Positions 7,856-15,954 are shown, counted from the stretch's first letter. The stretch: DNA of 64,000 bases from Marasmitruncus massiliensis (GCF_900186535.1 NZ_FYDE01000005.1:1-64000), one strand, 5' to 3'. A program made the numbers and translations. The notes: a model not told the origin generated them from the letters alone.

Positions 7856-8564
7856 GATCGAAACGCTGTGCAAAAATTATCAGGTGGCTGATAAACAGCT
7901 GCCGGTGCTCAACGGCCTGACAGCGGAATTTCCGGAGGAAAGCATTACCGTGATTCTCGGCAGGAGCGGCTGCGGCAAGACCACGCTGCTGCGGATTTTG
8001 GGCGGGTTGGAAGGATATGACAGCGGTTCTCTCACGGTGCCGCACCACAGCAAAATTGGCATGGTCTTTCAGGAGCCCCGGTTGATGCCATGGCTGACCG
8101 TCTGGAAAAACATTGTGTTCGGTCTGCCAAAAGGCCGCGTCTCCGAACAGGCGGTACGTGCACTGATCGAGACGGTAGGTTTATCGGGTTTTGAAAAAGC
8201 CTATCCCGCACAGTTGTCCGGCGGAATGCAGCAGCGGGCCGCTTTAGCGCGCGCACTGGCCTATGATCCCGAGCTTATCTTAATGGACGAGCCTTTCGCC
8301 GCGCTGGATTACTTTACGAGGGAAACCATGCAGAACGAATTGATCCGCATTTACTCCCTGCAAAAAAAGAGCGTTGTTTTTGTAACGCACAGCATCGACG
8401 AGGCGCTTCTGATCGGGCAAAAAATCTTCATTCTGGATCATGGCCGTGCAGAGCGGGAATTTTCCCTGTCCGGTTTTCCTTATCCAAGAGAGCTTCTTTC
8501 CCCCGAGTTAATCGGGATAAAGAAGGAGATTATAACCATTATGAAACAAAGGAGCAGTCTATGA
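7827..8564 (+). CDS. NitT/TauT-type ABC transporter ATP-binding protein (SsuB/TauB-like)
   Basis: Walker A GRSGCGKTTLLRIL, the Q-loop GMVFQEPRLMPWLTV, the signature LSGGMQQRAALARAL, Walker B LILMDEPFAALD and the H-loop VTHSIDEAL are all intact. The PRLMPW pattern is typical of nitrate/sulfonate ATPases. The best start is the ATG at 7827 (245 residues), though GTG 7833 or TTG 7836 are possible; an ATG further upstream would add an unrelated extension read through the permease gene. The stop overlaps the start of the next gene in an ATGA junction, so translation is coupled. Confidence 0.9.
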   Translation: MEVLTIAGVKIETLCKNYQVADKQLPVLNGLTAEFPEESITVILGRSGCGKTTLLRILGGLEGYDSGSLTVPHHSKIGMVFQEPRLMPWLTVWKNIVFGLPKGRVSEQAVRALIETVGLSGFEKAYPAQLSGGMQQRAALARALAYDPELILMDEPFAALDYFTRETMQNELIRIYSLQKKSVVFVTHSIDEALLIGQKIFILDHGRAEREFSLSGFPYPRELLSPELIGIKKEIITIMKQRSSL

Positions 8565-9619
8565 AACGCATTTTATCCGTACTGATGTCCACCCTGATCG
8601 CCGCTTCCGTATTAACCGCTTGCACCGGTTCCGGCCAGCCGCAGACAGGAGGGGAATCTTCCTCCGCCGTGTCCGAAACTTCCGTACCGGAGACTTCCTC
8701 TTCTGAAGTCTCCCCGTCCGGGGATTCACAGGAGACTCCGCAGTTCACTGTGGATAAAATCGGCATCACCTATGTAAAATCCCCGCTCAATGTTCCCTCG
8801 ATCGTGGAAAAGGAGAAAGGCATCTTCAGTGAAGCATTCTCCGAATACGGACTCCCGGTGGAATATTCCAATCTGACAACCGGCCCGGAACAGACACAGG
8901 CACTGGCCTCCGGAGATATTCAGTTTCTCTATGCGGTAGGAGCCACTTCCGTGATCCTGTCCGCAGCAAACGGCGCCGATATCAAGATTCTCAGCATGTA
9001 CAGCCGTTCCCCGGAAGCCTTCCGTCTGTTTACCGGAAAAGATAGCGCCATCCAGTCTGCAGCGGACCTGAAAGGTAAAAAGATTGCCGGTCCAAAAGGC
9101 ACTATCCTGCATGAACTTCTGGTCGCCTATCTGGCGACAGCCGGTTTGGCAGAAAGCGATGTAGAATTTGTTTCCATGGGAATTCCGGATGCACAGGCGG
9201 CACTGGTCGGCGGCGCAGTGGACTGCGCGCTTCTGGCAGGCCCGACAGCCTACAACATGGCAAAAGACGGTTATCAGATTGTCACGACCGGGGAAGGTCT
9301 TGTAGACGCAACTATTGTAGTTGCCGCCAGCGGTGAATTTTACGAAAAAAATCCGCTTCTGGTCAATCGCTTCATCGAAGCGCAGGCGCAAATCCAGCAA
9401 TACATGAAGCAAAACCCGGAAGAAATTCTTGAAATGACCGCAAAGGAGACCGAACTGAGCATTGACGCGGTCAAAGAGATGTTCCCAATGTACGACTTCA
9501 GCACAGAAATTACAGATCAGGACATCGCATCTATGAAAAAGACCGAGCAATTTATGAGGGATAACGCAATGATCGAAAATGCGGTGGATATCGATAGCTT
9601 AATCCTGAAAGTAGAATAA
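8561..9619 (+). CDS. NitT/TauT-type ABC substrate-binding lipoprotein
   Basis: The 352-residue protein has a lipoprotein signal peptide ending ASVLTAC, a Ser/Thr/Glu-rich linker to about residue 60, then an SBP_bac/NMT1-type domain beginning near KIGITYVKSPLNVPSIVEK. It resembles SsuA/TauA/ThiY-like binding proteins. The cargo-contact loop cannot be read with certainty. It overlaps the ATPase gene by four bases and is followed by a strong terminator. Together with the preceding genes it forms an importer whose link to a hydrogenase-like Fe-S protein is unusual. Confidence 0.88.
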   Translation: MKRILSVLMSTLIAASVLTACTGSGQPQTGGESSSAVSETSVPETSSSEVSPSGDSQETPQFTVDKIGITYVKSPLNVPSIVEKEKGIFSEAFSEYGLPVEYSNLTTGPEQTQALASGDIQFLYAVGATSVILSAANGADIKILSMYSRSPEAFRLFTGKDSAIQSAADLKGKKIAGPKGTILHELLVAYLATAGLAESDVEFVSMGIPDAQAALVGGAVDCALLAGPTAYNMAKDGYQIVTTGEGLVDATIVVAASGEFYEKNPLLVNRFIEAQAQIQQYMKQNPEEILEMTAKETELSIDAVKEMFPMYDFSTEITDQDIASMKKTEQFMRDNAMIENAVDIDSLILKVE

Positions 9620-9644
9620 GCAGGAGCGTGCAGGAAGAATAACC

Positions 9645-9812
9645 CTAAGGCATAGGTTCAATCCTGCCCACGCAATCACGAAGAAGTGGCTTAAACACTA
9701 GATTTAAGCCACTTCTTTGTTTTTTCTTGAGAATTTTAATCAGAATAAACATCAATACATTCCACAGCGGCTTTATGGGCGGGTCTGTTTTTTTATGCAT
9801 GTGTTTGTTCAT
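9645..9812 (-). pseudogene. Truncated copy (unit 4) of the small membrane protein array
   Basis: The 55-codon frame opens MNKHMHKKTDPPIKPLW, the same head as the intact copies at 10321 and 10009. It then diverges into a non-homologous Lys-rich tail that reads through the terminator at 9681-9717. The membrane segments are lost, so it looks like a dead remnant at the array's distal end. Confidence 0.6.
9681..9717 (+). terminator. Rho-independent terminator of the ABC operon
   Basis: Perfect 15-bp stem (AAGAAGTGGCTTAAA with TTTAAGCCACTTCTT), 7-base loop, followed by TGTTTTTTC. It lies 62 bases past the binding-protein stop and can also limit the converging array. Confidence 0.9.
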
Positions 9813-10027
9813 GGCGCAAAACTCCTGCCGTAAAGATAGATGAATAAACACGCACAAAAGATTGGATAGAGGGAAAGTGTGGAAAATAACAAAGGAATAA
9901 ACCCTCTTAAAAACCGCCCTTTTCGTACGCTGACAATCATAAATACATAAGACCATATAATTGATATAAACGGATAAAGAATAATAACTGTAAAAATGCC
10001 CAATGAATTTATAATAGTAGCAAAATC
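9809..10027 (-). pseudogene. Headless copy (unit 3) of the small membrane protein array
   Basis: The region encodes FATIINSLGIFTVIILY and continues to a C-terminus IFCACLFIYLYGRSFAP that matches the intact copy at 10321. The usual MxKHMHEK head is absent and the open frame upstream comes from out-of-frame reading of unit 2. This is best explained by a deletion joining unit 2 to unit 3. Confidence 0.6.
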
Positions 10028-10308
10028 CATATCAAATAGAACCATGGGAAAAACGAAACCACGGGAAACAGCAGCGGAATAAACCCTCTCAGGAACTGCT
10101 CTTTTCGTACGCTGACAATCATAAATACGTAAGACCATATGACCGAAATAAACAGATAAAGAACGATCATTTTAAAATTGCCTAGCGATTCTGATACAGT
10201 AATAAAAGCCATGCCGCAGAAAACCGAAAAAATGCTCTGCCATAAAACCGCTGTTTTCCACAGCGGTTTTATGGGCGGGGTTGTTTTTTCATGCATGTGT
10301 TTTTTCAT
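10009..10308 (-). CDS. Small membrane protein, unit 2 of a tandem array (putative immunity protein)
   Basis: The protein has 99 residues, with a conserved hydrophilic head MKKHMHEKTTPPIKPLWKTA and three probable transmembrane segments. It aligns with unit 1 until about residue 85, where its tail (PWFYLIWILLLL) departs from the normal FIYLYGRSFAP end, consistent with a deletion between units 2 and 3. Its start is 12 bases past the unit 1 stop. I do not recognise the family. The position directly after a polymorphic-toxin gene suggests an immunity role, which is inference. Confidence 0.55.
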   Translation of the reverse strand: MKKHMHEKTTPPIKPLWKTAVLWQSIFSVFCGMAFITVSESLGNFKMIVLYLFISVIWSYVFMIVSVRKEQFLRGFIPLLFPVVSFFPWFYLIWILLLL

Positions 10309-10320
10309 GCATGTGTTTTT

Positions 10321-10623
10321 TCATGGCGCGAAACTCCTGCCGTAAAGATAGATGAATAAAAATCCAAAGAAAAGTGGATAGAGGGAAAGTGTAGAAAATA
10401 ACAACGGGATGAGGCCTCTAAAATATTGTTTTTTACGTATGCTGATGATCATAAAGATAAAAGACCAGACAAAAGAGATTAACGTAAAAATTCCAGCTTC
10501 CGGCAATACTTGTGTAGAAAGCAAATGTGCACATGGTAAGGCAAGAATGCTCTGCCATAAAACCGCTGTTTTCCACAGCGGTTTTATGGGTGGGTCTGTT
10601 TTTTCATACATGTGTTTGTACAT
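10321..10623 (-). CDS. Small membrane protein, unit 1 of a tandem array (putative immunity protein)
   Basis: The protein has 100 residues, headed MYKHMYEKTDPPIKPLWKTA and ending LFIYLYGRSFAP, with about three hydrophobic segments and a basic loop RKKQYFRG between the second and third. It is the only complete copy in the array. Its start overlaps the end of the type 44 toxin gene by 20 bases, so the two are translationally linked, as is common for toxin-immunity pairs. No known family was recognised. Possible alternatives are a transport accessory protein or an orphan membrane protein. Confidence 0.65.
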   Translation of the reverse strand: MYKHMYEKTDPPIKPLWKTAVLWQSILALPCAHLLSTQVLPEAGIFTLISFVWSFIFMIISIRKKQYFRGLIPLLFSTLSLYPLFFGFLFIYLYGRSFAP

Positions 10624-11083
10624 ACAGCATTACCCCCTGCAGAATTCTATATTGATCTCTCGGATCGTCGTCAAAAGTACCGCTGAATTCCGGCTTTGAG
10701 GTCCCCGCTGTCCGCTGTGCGTAGCCGGCGCCCGCAAATAAGAAACTATCCGGAATTCCCAGATATTTTCCAAAATACCCGTACGTGATGTTTCCGAGCG
10801 CATCCTGATCCACAATTTCCCCGTCGAAAATAAAGCCGGAGTTATTTTTGTAGGGTTCACGGTTTTTTAAGTCCAGTTCGCCGCCGTTACTTACAATATC
10901 CTTGAAAAAGAAGATGTTTTTAGCCCAGTGCCTTTGGCTTTCCTCCCGGTATTTTTCTTCATACTCTTTCATGAGCTGCAGGATTTCCCCGGTTGTATCC
11001 CTGCCAATTTCATAATAGCTGTACGGCTTGAAAAAATCAACAGTAAATTGGGGCACCCCGTTAATCGGAGGATGCTCCATCAT
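10604..11083 (-). CDS. Polymorphic toxin type 44 domain protein, 5'-truncated orphan
   Basis: The 159-residue product resembles the C-terminal toxin module of type 44 polymorphic toxins (Ntox44). It has a NGGELDLKN stretch, then DQDALGNITYGYFGKYLG, then AGAGYAQRTAGTS and FDDDPRDQYRI, in the family's order. No secretion, LXG or repeat domain precedes it. The same frame stays open upstream to 11228 without an ATG and still reads like protein (for example RFFPASERKIRDS), so the gene has probably lost its 5' end. It is followed by an array of small membrane proteins. The target of this toxin family is not clear to me. Confidence 0.65.
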   Translation of the reverse strand: MMEHPPINGVPQFTVDFFKPYSYYEIGRDTTGEILQLMKEYEEKYREESQRHWAKNIFFFKDIVSNGGELDLKNREPYKNNSGFIFDGEIVDQDALGNITYGYFGKYLGIPDSFLFAGAGYAQRTAGTSKPEFSGTFDDDPRDQYRILQGVMLYVQTHV

Positions 11084-11267
11084 GATCTGGTACGCCTGCA
11101 GGATAATCGCATTGTACTGGCTGGAAAAATCCGCGCTGTCGCGTATTTTCCTTTCACTTGCAGGGAAAAAGCGGGCTAAATTTGCATTAAAACGGAAAAT
11201 CCGATTATTTTTAGAACATAATTTATGTTAATATATGCTTTCAAAAAAGCATTCTGTGTATTTGACG
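11084..11267. other. Open but startless toxin frame and AT-rich spacer
   Basis: Bases 11084-11227 continue the toxin frame on the reverse strand with no stop and no standard start codon; a TAA lies at 11228-11230. This supports 5' truncation of the toxin gene. The rest is AT-rich and separates it from the AraC-type gene. Confidence 0.5.
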
Positions 11268-12164
11268 TTACTTTCCTGTCTCCCGGGCTCTTTTGTATTC
11301 GCGGGGCGTAATCCCCATATACCGCTTAAACACTTCCGTATAGTAACTGGCACTTGTGAACCCTACGGAAAGTGCCGTTTCGGTTATGGTGCCGTCAGGT
11401 TTTTCCAGCAAGGCGATGCTTTGTTCAACCCGGTACCGCAGCAGATATTCAAAGGGTGTTTCACGCATGTAATCTTTAAACGAATGGCTGCATTCGCTTT
11501 TGGATACGTTCGCCGCCCGCGCCATGTCGTACAAGGTAATTTTTGACCGGTAGTTCCCATGGATATAGGACAGGATACTTTTCATCCTGTCATACTTTTC
11601 GGCATGGATGTCCGGACTCAGATGACAGTCTTTTTCATTGATATAAAAGAGTTTCCAAACGGAGAGAAGCAGTGCGGTAATCTCCAGTTCAAAGCCGAGC
11701 GGCCGCTCGCGATAAAGCAGCTCCATTCCCCGAATCTTCTCCAAAACCGTGCTCTGCCAATCGCCGTCATCGTGAAATAAAAAAGACGGTAACGACGGGT
11801 TCTCCAATATCGGATCAATATACCGCTTCCTGATGATGCCTTCCTCTCGCCCGAACATCGACGGGTCCAGCGTGATGGCAAAATACGAGCAGCTTTGATC
11901 GTCAATTGCCCATCCCATGTGCAAAGCGTTCGCATTTGAAAACAAGCACTCGCCGGCTGATACGATATAGTCTTTATGGTTCACCTGAATCTTGATCTTT
12001 CCGGAATACACATAGGCTAATTCGATCTCTTTGTGCCAATGGCAGGCAAACCGTTTCCCGTCGTAATAGAGGATATCTTCATAACCGATACTGAAAGGAA
12101 ACTCCGCCGTTCCGTGCATTTTGACTTCCCGCTGGCTTTCATCCGTAACAATCTCCCGCTCCAT
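11268..12164 (-). CDS. AraC family transcriptional regulator with cupin sensor domain
   Basis: I choose the ATG of MEREIVTDESQREVKMHG (298 residues), preceded by GGGGGCGCGGGA. A cupin-type ligand domain with CHWHKEIELAYVYSG and HKDYIVSAGECLF fills the N-terminal half, and two helix-turn-helix motifs fill the last 100 residues (TLYDMARAANVSKSECSHSF and a second ending SASYYTEVFKRYMGITPREY). Such proteins sense sugars. A strong promoter and a pair of direct repeats lie upstream (12237-12290), suggesting autoregulation and possible control of the divergent phosphatase gene. Confidence 0.88.
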   Translation of the reverse strand: MEREIVTDESQREVKMHGTAEFPFSIGYEDILYYDGKRFACHWHKEIELAYVYSGKIKIQVNHKDYIVSAGECLFSNANALHMGWAIDDQSCSYFAITLDPSMFGREEGIIRKRYIDPILENPSLPSFLFHDDGDWQSTVLEKIRGMELLYRERPLGFELEITALLLSVWKLFYINEKDCHLSPDIHAEKYDRMKSILSYIHGNYRSKITLYDMARAANVSKSECSHSFKDYMRETPFEYLLRYRVEQSIALLEKPDGTITETALSVGFTSASYYTEVFKRYMGITPREYKRARETGK

Positions 12165-12236
12165 TCCCGCGCCCCCAATTTTGCAAGATACTGATATAAT
12201 AAAGCAAAAAATCGATATCACATAGCAGTTACCTGC

Positions 12237-12264
12237 ATTATACTAGCATTAGGGCAGATGTCAA
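12237..12264 (-). promoter_or_regulatory. Sigma-A promoter of the araC-type gene
   Basis: On the reverse strand TTGACA (12259-12264) and TATAAT (12237-12242) are both perfect and separated by 16 bases. The start codon lies about 70 bases downstream. Confidence 0.85.
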
Positions 12265-12290
12265 CTGCCTGAACGGAAGCATTAGCGCAG
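12246..12290. promoter_or_regulatory. Direct repeats GCATTAGnGCAG, probable AraC-type binding sites
   Basis: GCATTAGGGCAG at 12246-12257 is repeated as GCATTAGCGCAG at 12279-12290. The offset is 33 bases, about three helical turns, and the copies flank the -35 box. AraC-family proteins commonly bind direct repeats. Confidence 0.55.
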
Positions 12291-12318
12291 AAGCGGCGGT
12301 AAAGGATGGTGTGACAAC

Positions 12319-12966
12319 ATGCTGCAATGTATTATTTTTGATATGGACGGTACAATTGCCGATACGCTGCCGTTATGCATCACCTGTTTTCGTAAGTCGA
12401 TTGAAACCATCTCCAAAAAACGGCTGACAGACAAGGAAATTATCGATACATTCGGGCCTTCTGAAGAAGGAACCATTTCCGCATTGCTGCCTGATCACTT
12501 TGAGGAAGGCTTAAACCTCTATTTAAAGTATTATGGGGAACTCCACCCGGTGATGTGCCCCAGACCGTTTTATGGAATCGCCGCTTTGTTCTTTCTGATG
12601 AAGCGCGCTGGTGTCAGGATTGCGCTTGTAACCGGGAAAGGCGGAAAGTCCCTGAAGATTACTTTGCGGGTTTTAGGATTAGAGAACTGGTTTGACCTGA
12701 TGGAAACCGGGAAACCGGAAGGCCCAAGCAAACCGGAAGGCATACAAAGGGTACTGGATGCGCTCAAAATCCTTCCAAGTGAGGCGGTATATATCGGAGA
12801 CGCGCCCAGCGATATCCTTGCCGCACGAAAAGTTGACGTACCGGTCATTTCCGCCGCATGGGCAGGGACAGCCGACATTGAGGATTTGCGAAAGCAAAAA
12901 CCCGATCAGATTTGCTTCACGGTAAGAGATTTGATCGTATATTTGCGTTCAGCTTACGGTCTTTGA
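12319..12966 (+). CDS. HAD family hydrolase (phosphoglycolate phosphatase/beta-phosphoglucomutase-like)
   Basis: The 215-residue protein opens with the HAD nucleophile motif FDMDGTIADT (Asp nucleophile and general acid), has the motif II Thr in ALVTGKGGKS, and ends with motif IV in YIGDAPSDILAA. A helical cap follows motif I, as in the class I HAD phosphatases PGP and beta-PGM. The substrate is probably a small phosphorylated sugar or glycolate but is not specified by the sequence. It is transcribed away from the AraC-type gene and ends at a good terminator. Confidence 0.85.
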   Translation: MLQCIIFDMDGTIADTLPLCITCFRKSIETISKKRLTDKEIIDTFGPSEEGTISALLPDHFEEGLNLYLKYYGELHPVMCPRPFYGIAALFFLMKRAGVRIALVTGKGGKSLKITLRVLGLENWFDLMETGKPEGPSKPEGIQRVLDALKILPSEAVYIGDAPSDILAARKVDVPVISAAWAGTADIEDLRKQKPDQICFTVRDLIVYLRSAYGL

Positions 12967-12991
12967 CAGGATGAAATCGCCTCTATTTGAG

Positions 12992-13015
12992 CCACCCGCC
13001 AGTCGGGTGGTTTTT
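12992..13015 (+). terminator. Rho-independent terminator of the HAD gene
   Basis: Arms CCACCCG and CGGGTGG with loop CCAGT, followed by TTTTT, 25 bases after the stop codon. Confidence 0.85.
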
Positions 13016-13274
13016 CATATCTCCCGACCTATCCTGCGGGCTCCGTTCGCCTCTTTTTGTTTATTTCAGGCTTCTGTCGTCAGCAACAGGCCCTGCATTT
13101 CAGTATTTTAAATCGATAAGGAATTTTTTGTGTGAATTGCTTGTGTATGAAATGAAATTATGATAAAATATATTAAATTTTTTGTTCTCTTTGTGTGTTG
13201 TGTTTTACATGCAAATAGCGCAAAAATCAGCGAAAGTGCGTTTGAGGTAAGTCGAATTTTGAGGAGGAGTTGTA
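13016..13274 (+). promoter_or_regulatory. Leader of the symporter gene with a likely promoter at 13141-13169
   Basis: TTGTGT (13141-13146) and TAAAAT (13164-13169) are separated by 17 bases. The untranslated leader to the TTG start would be about 100 bases. I see no recognisable riboswitch in it. Confidence 0.5.
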
Positions 13275-14681
13275 TTGTTAAAGCAGATTAACAGCTGGAT
13301 TAATTATGTCGATGGAATTGTTTGGGGCCTTCCGCTGATTTTATTGGTAATGGCAGTGGGCATCCTGTTAACCTTACGCACGGGTGTGCTTCAGGTGCGG
13401 CATCTTCCGAAAGCGCTGAAGTTCATGGTGAAAAACGAAGAGGGCGGAACCGGTGAAGTTACAAGCTTTGGAGCTTTGTGCACCGCCCTTTCTGCGACAA
13501 TTGGAACAGGCAATATCGTCGGAGTCGCTACGGCACTTGTATCCGGCGGCCCCGGGGCATTGTTCTGGATGTGGATGGCCGCATTTTTTGGGATGGCTAC
13601 AAAATATGCTGAAGGGCTTCTGGCGATCAAGTTTCGTAAAATCGAGCCGGACGGCCATGTTTTGGGCGGGCCATTCTATTACATTGAAAACGGCATGGGG
13701 AAAAACTGGAAATGGCTTGCGAAGCTGTTTGCCTTTTTGGGCGCTGCCGCCGGTCTGTTCGGTATTGGTACCTTCGTTCAGGTAAACGGCATTACCTCGT
13801 CTATTCAAAACTTTTTTGACGCCGGCAATGTAAATACAGTAAATTTGTTTGGACGTCCCTATTCCTGGGCTGTTATCATCGGAGGCTTAATCGTCACCCT
13901 GTGTGCCGGGCTGGTGATCATCGGCGGCATCAAAAGGATTGCAAGCGTCTCTCAGATCGTCGTGCCGTTTATGGCAATTATCTATGTCCTGATTTGCCTG
14001 ATCATTTTAATCGGCAATCTCTCAAAAATCCCTGCTGCTATTGTTGAGATCTTTCAATCCGCATTTGGTCTCAGAGCGGTTGCCGGAGGAGCGCTTGGCA
14101 CAATGCTTATAGCGATGCAAAAAGGTGTGGCAAGAGGTATTTTCTCAAACGAATCAGGGCTTGGAAGCGCTCCGATTGCCGCTGCGGCCGCGCAGACAAA
14201 GGAGCCCGTCAGACAGGGGCTTGTTTCAATGACCGGTACCTTTATTGATACCATCATCATCTGCACGATGACCGGTTTAAGCATTGTTCTGACCGGTACC
14301 TGGAATATTGGTTTGGAAGGTGTTTCCGTCACTACGGCGGCTTTTCAGCAGGGGCTTCCGTTTAACTCCAATATTTCTTCGTTTATTCTTATGATGTGCC
14401 TTGTCTTTTTCGCTTTCACCACAATTATCGGCTGGAACTACTATGGCGAACGCTGTCTTGAATACTTTGTGAACGGAAAACAGACTGCCATCCTTATTTA
14501 CCGCTGGTTATACATTTTCGCTGTGTTTATCGGCCCTTACATGACAGTTGAGGCGGTTTGGAATATTTCCGATATTTTTAACGGAATGATGGCTTTCCCG
14601 AATCTGATTGCATTAATTGCTTTGAGCGGTGTTGTTGTCCGGGAAACCAAAGCATATTTCGAGCAGAATACAAAAATCTGA
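13275..14681 (+). CDS. Sodium:alanine/glycine symporter (AGCS family)
   Basis: The 468-residue protein starts at TTG (13275), directly behind GAGGAGG. It has about ten transmembrane segments and the AGCS signature GPGALFWMWMAAFFGMATKY near residues 90-110, followed by the conserved ESGLGSAPIAAAAAQTKEP region near 290. The family imports alanine or glycine with sodium. It is a single-gene unit between two terminators, so its regulation is independent of its neighbours. The specific amino acid cannot be settled from sequence. Confidence 0.92.
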   Translation: MLKQINSWINYVDGIVWGLPLILLVMAVGILLTLRTGVLQVRHLPKALKFMVKNEEGGTGEVTSFGALCTALSATIGTGNIVGVATALVSGGPGALFWMWMAAFFGMATKYAEGLLAIKFRKIEPDGHVLGGPFYYIENGMGKNWKWLAKLFAFLGAAAGLFGIGTFVQVNGITSSIQNFFDAGNVNTVNLFGRPYSWAVIIGGLIVTLCAGLVIIGGIKRIASVSQIVVPFMAIIYVLICLIILIGNLSKIPAAIVEIFQSAFGLRAVAGGALGTMLIAMQKGVARGIFSNESGLGSAPIAAAAAQTKEPVRQGLVSMTGTFIDTIIICTMTGLSIVLTGTWNIGLEGVSVTTAAFQQGLPFNSNISSFILMMCLVFFAFTTIIGWNYYGERCLEYFVNGKQTAILIYRWLYIFAVFIGPYMTVEAVWNISDIFNGMMAFPNLIALIALSGVVVRETKAYFEQNTKI

Positions 14682-14728
14682 CAGCCAAATCTTTTATCAA
14701 GTGCCCAGCCGTGACAGGGCAAAATAAA

Positions 14729-14763
14729 AGCCACAAGGTTTTAGCCTTGTGGCTGATTTTTTT
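14729..14763. terminator. Bidirectional rho-independent terminator
   Basis: Arms AGCCACAAGG and CCTTGTGGCT, loop TTTTAG, then GATTTTTTT on the forward side and an A-rich flank that gives U residues on the reverse side. It separates the converging symporter and nitroreductase genes. Confidence 0.9.
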
Positions 14764-14840
14764 GGCAGGGATCAGTGGGATCGGCCTGCCTGCCCGTTTT
14801 AAAGCTGCGATTCGTGTGGGGGTATTGCTCTATCATATAG

Positions 14841-15422
14841 TTAGCGAATAATGCGGATAACATTTTTGCGTGGTTCGGCGGGGCTCGTGTCTCCTGCTGC
14901 ATACCCCATAACAACTGAACCATACACGATGTGATCTTCCGGGACATCCAAGTCTGTCAGAAGCTCACGGATTAACGGCATATGCGTAAGCCCCGGCAGT
15001 TGGTTCAGCCAACAGGAACCAATGCCAAGGGAGTGTGCCGCCAGCATCATATTGCCGATGGCCAAGGCTGAATCCGGCATTGCATTCCCGCTGTCCTTTA
15101 AATTGGTGACAATAATATAGGTAGGTGCATGATACAGGAAGTCTGCGTGCTCATCCTTTGCCTTTTCGATCAGGCTCGCTACATATGGGTGAGTTTCAGG
15201 TACCACAGGAATCGTTAAGAGGGTCCTGCGGATAGCCTCATTGACTTTTTTTATCACAGCTGCATTTTGTACCGCAGTAAATTTCCAGCTTTGCATTCCC
15301 ATACCGTTAGGCGCATAGCTCCCTGCCGTAAGGATGGCGTTCAAGTCTTCACCAGGTATTTGTTCTTCTTTGAAGGCGCGTACGCTTCTCCTCGTTAAGA
15401 TATTGTCAAGTACTGCATTCAT
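14841..15422 (-). CDS. Nitroreductase family flavoprotein
   Basis: The protein has 193 residues. It opens with the family motif TRRSVRAFKEEQIP, has the FMN-binding pattern APNGMGMQSWKFTAV near residue 38 and the internal SALAIGNMMLAAHSLGIGSC segment near 120 typical of the NfnB/FRase I fold. It would reduce quinones, nitro compounds or flavins with NAD(P)H. The neighbours are an HxlR regulator and a pyridoxamine-oxidase-fold gene, a common redox-stress grouping. Specificity is unknown. Confidence 0.88.
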   Translation of the reverse strand: MNAVLDNILTRRSVRAFKEEQIPGEDLNAILTAGSYAPNGMGMQSWKFTAVQNAAVIKKVNEAIRRTLLTIPVVPETHPYVASLIEKAKDEHADFLYHAPTYIIVTNLKDSGNAMPDSALAIGNMMLAAHSLGIGSCWLNQLPGLTHMPLIRELLTDLDVPEDHIVYGSVVMGYAAGDTSPAEPRKNVIRIIR

Positions 15423-15531
15423 AATTGTTCTCCTTTGCTTATTTTATCTTATTATTCAGCATGATTTCCCGCTATATTACTGATCCAATTCCAAAACTGC
15501 AGAAAGAGCAGAACAGTAGGATTTAAATGCA

Positions 15532-15564
15532 AAGGGCGTTATTACTTAAAACGACGACGCCCTT
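15532..15564 (-). terminator. Possible terminator of the hxlR-type gene
   Basis: Arms AAGGGCGT (15532-15539) and ACGCCCTT (15557-15564) with a 17-base loop. A TTTGCATTT tract follows on the reverse strand. Confidence 0.4.
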
Positions 15565-15581
15565 CCTGTTCACCGGCAGTT

Positions 15582-15920
15582 TCAATCCTTGTTTTTCATA
15601 TAGTCAATGTACTCGTTTCCCCAAGCACCCAATACATCCAGTACAGATTGGAACTTTTCCCCTATTTCACTCAAAGAGTATTCGACTTTCGGTGGTATCT
15701 GCGCATATTCTTTTCGAATGATCAATCCTTCGTCTTCTAAAGTTTTCAACTGCCTGGACAGCGTGGTATGCGTCATTTCTTCCGGCATTTTTCGTTGCAG
15801 TTCATTAAACCTGACAGATCCCTGAGACAACAAATACAAAATATACAGCGACCATTTGCCGGTCAAAACCTTCTGCGATGTCACATAAGGACATAAACCA
15901 AATAATTCTTTCTTTGCCAT
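15582..15920 (-). CDS. HxlR family winged-helix transcriptional regulator
   Basis: I set the start at MAKKELFGLCPYVTSQ, preceded by AGAAAGGATACCGGT, giving 112 residues, the usual family length. Longer upstream starts would add an unrelated extension overlapping the divergent gene. The HxlR pattern is clear: LCPYVTSQKVLTGKWSLYIL at the N-terminus with a single reactive-type Cys, then MPEEMTHTTLSRQLKTLEDE and VEYSLSEIGEKF. It is divergent from a flavin-reductase-fold gene with a shared dyad operator (15955-15982), so it most likely controls that gene and itself in response to electrophiles or redox signals. Confidence 0.88.
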   Translation of the reverse strand: MAKKELFGLCPYVTSQKVLTGKWSLYILYLLSQGSVRFNELQRKMPEEMTHTTLSRQLKTLEDEGLIIRKEYAQIPPKVEYSLSEIGEKFQSVLDVLGAWGNEYIDYMKNKD

Positions 15921-15954
15921 ACCGGTATCCTTTCTGATAGTGGTATTATAAATT

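Noticed and set aside
9620-9680. GGTTCAATCC near 9655 looks like a tRNA T-loop, with GCGTG/CACGC and CAGG/CCTG pairing around it.
   Set aside because: The whole stretch is too short for a tRNA and lacks D and anticodon arms, so I do not call a tRNA or an attachment site.
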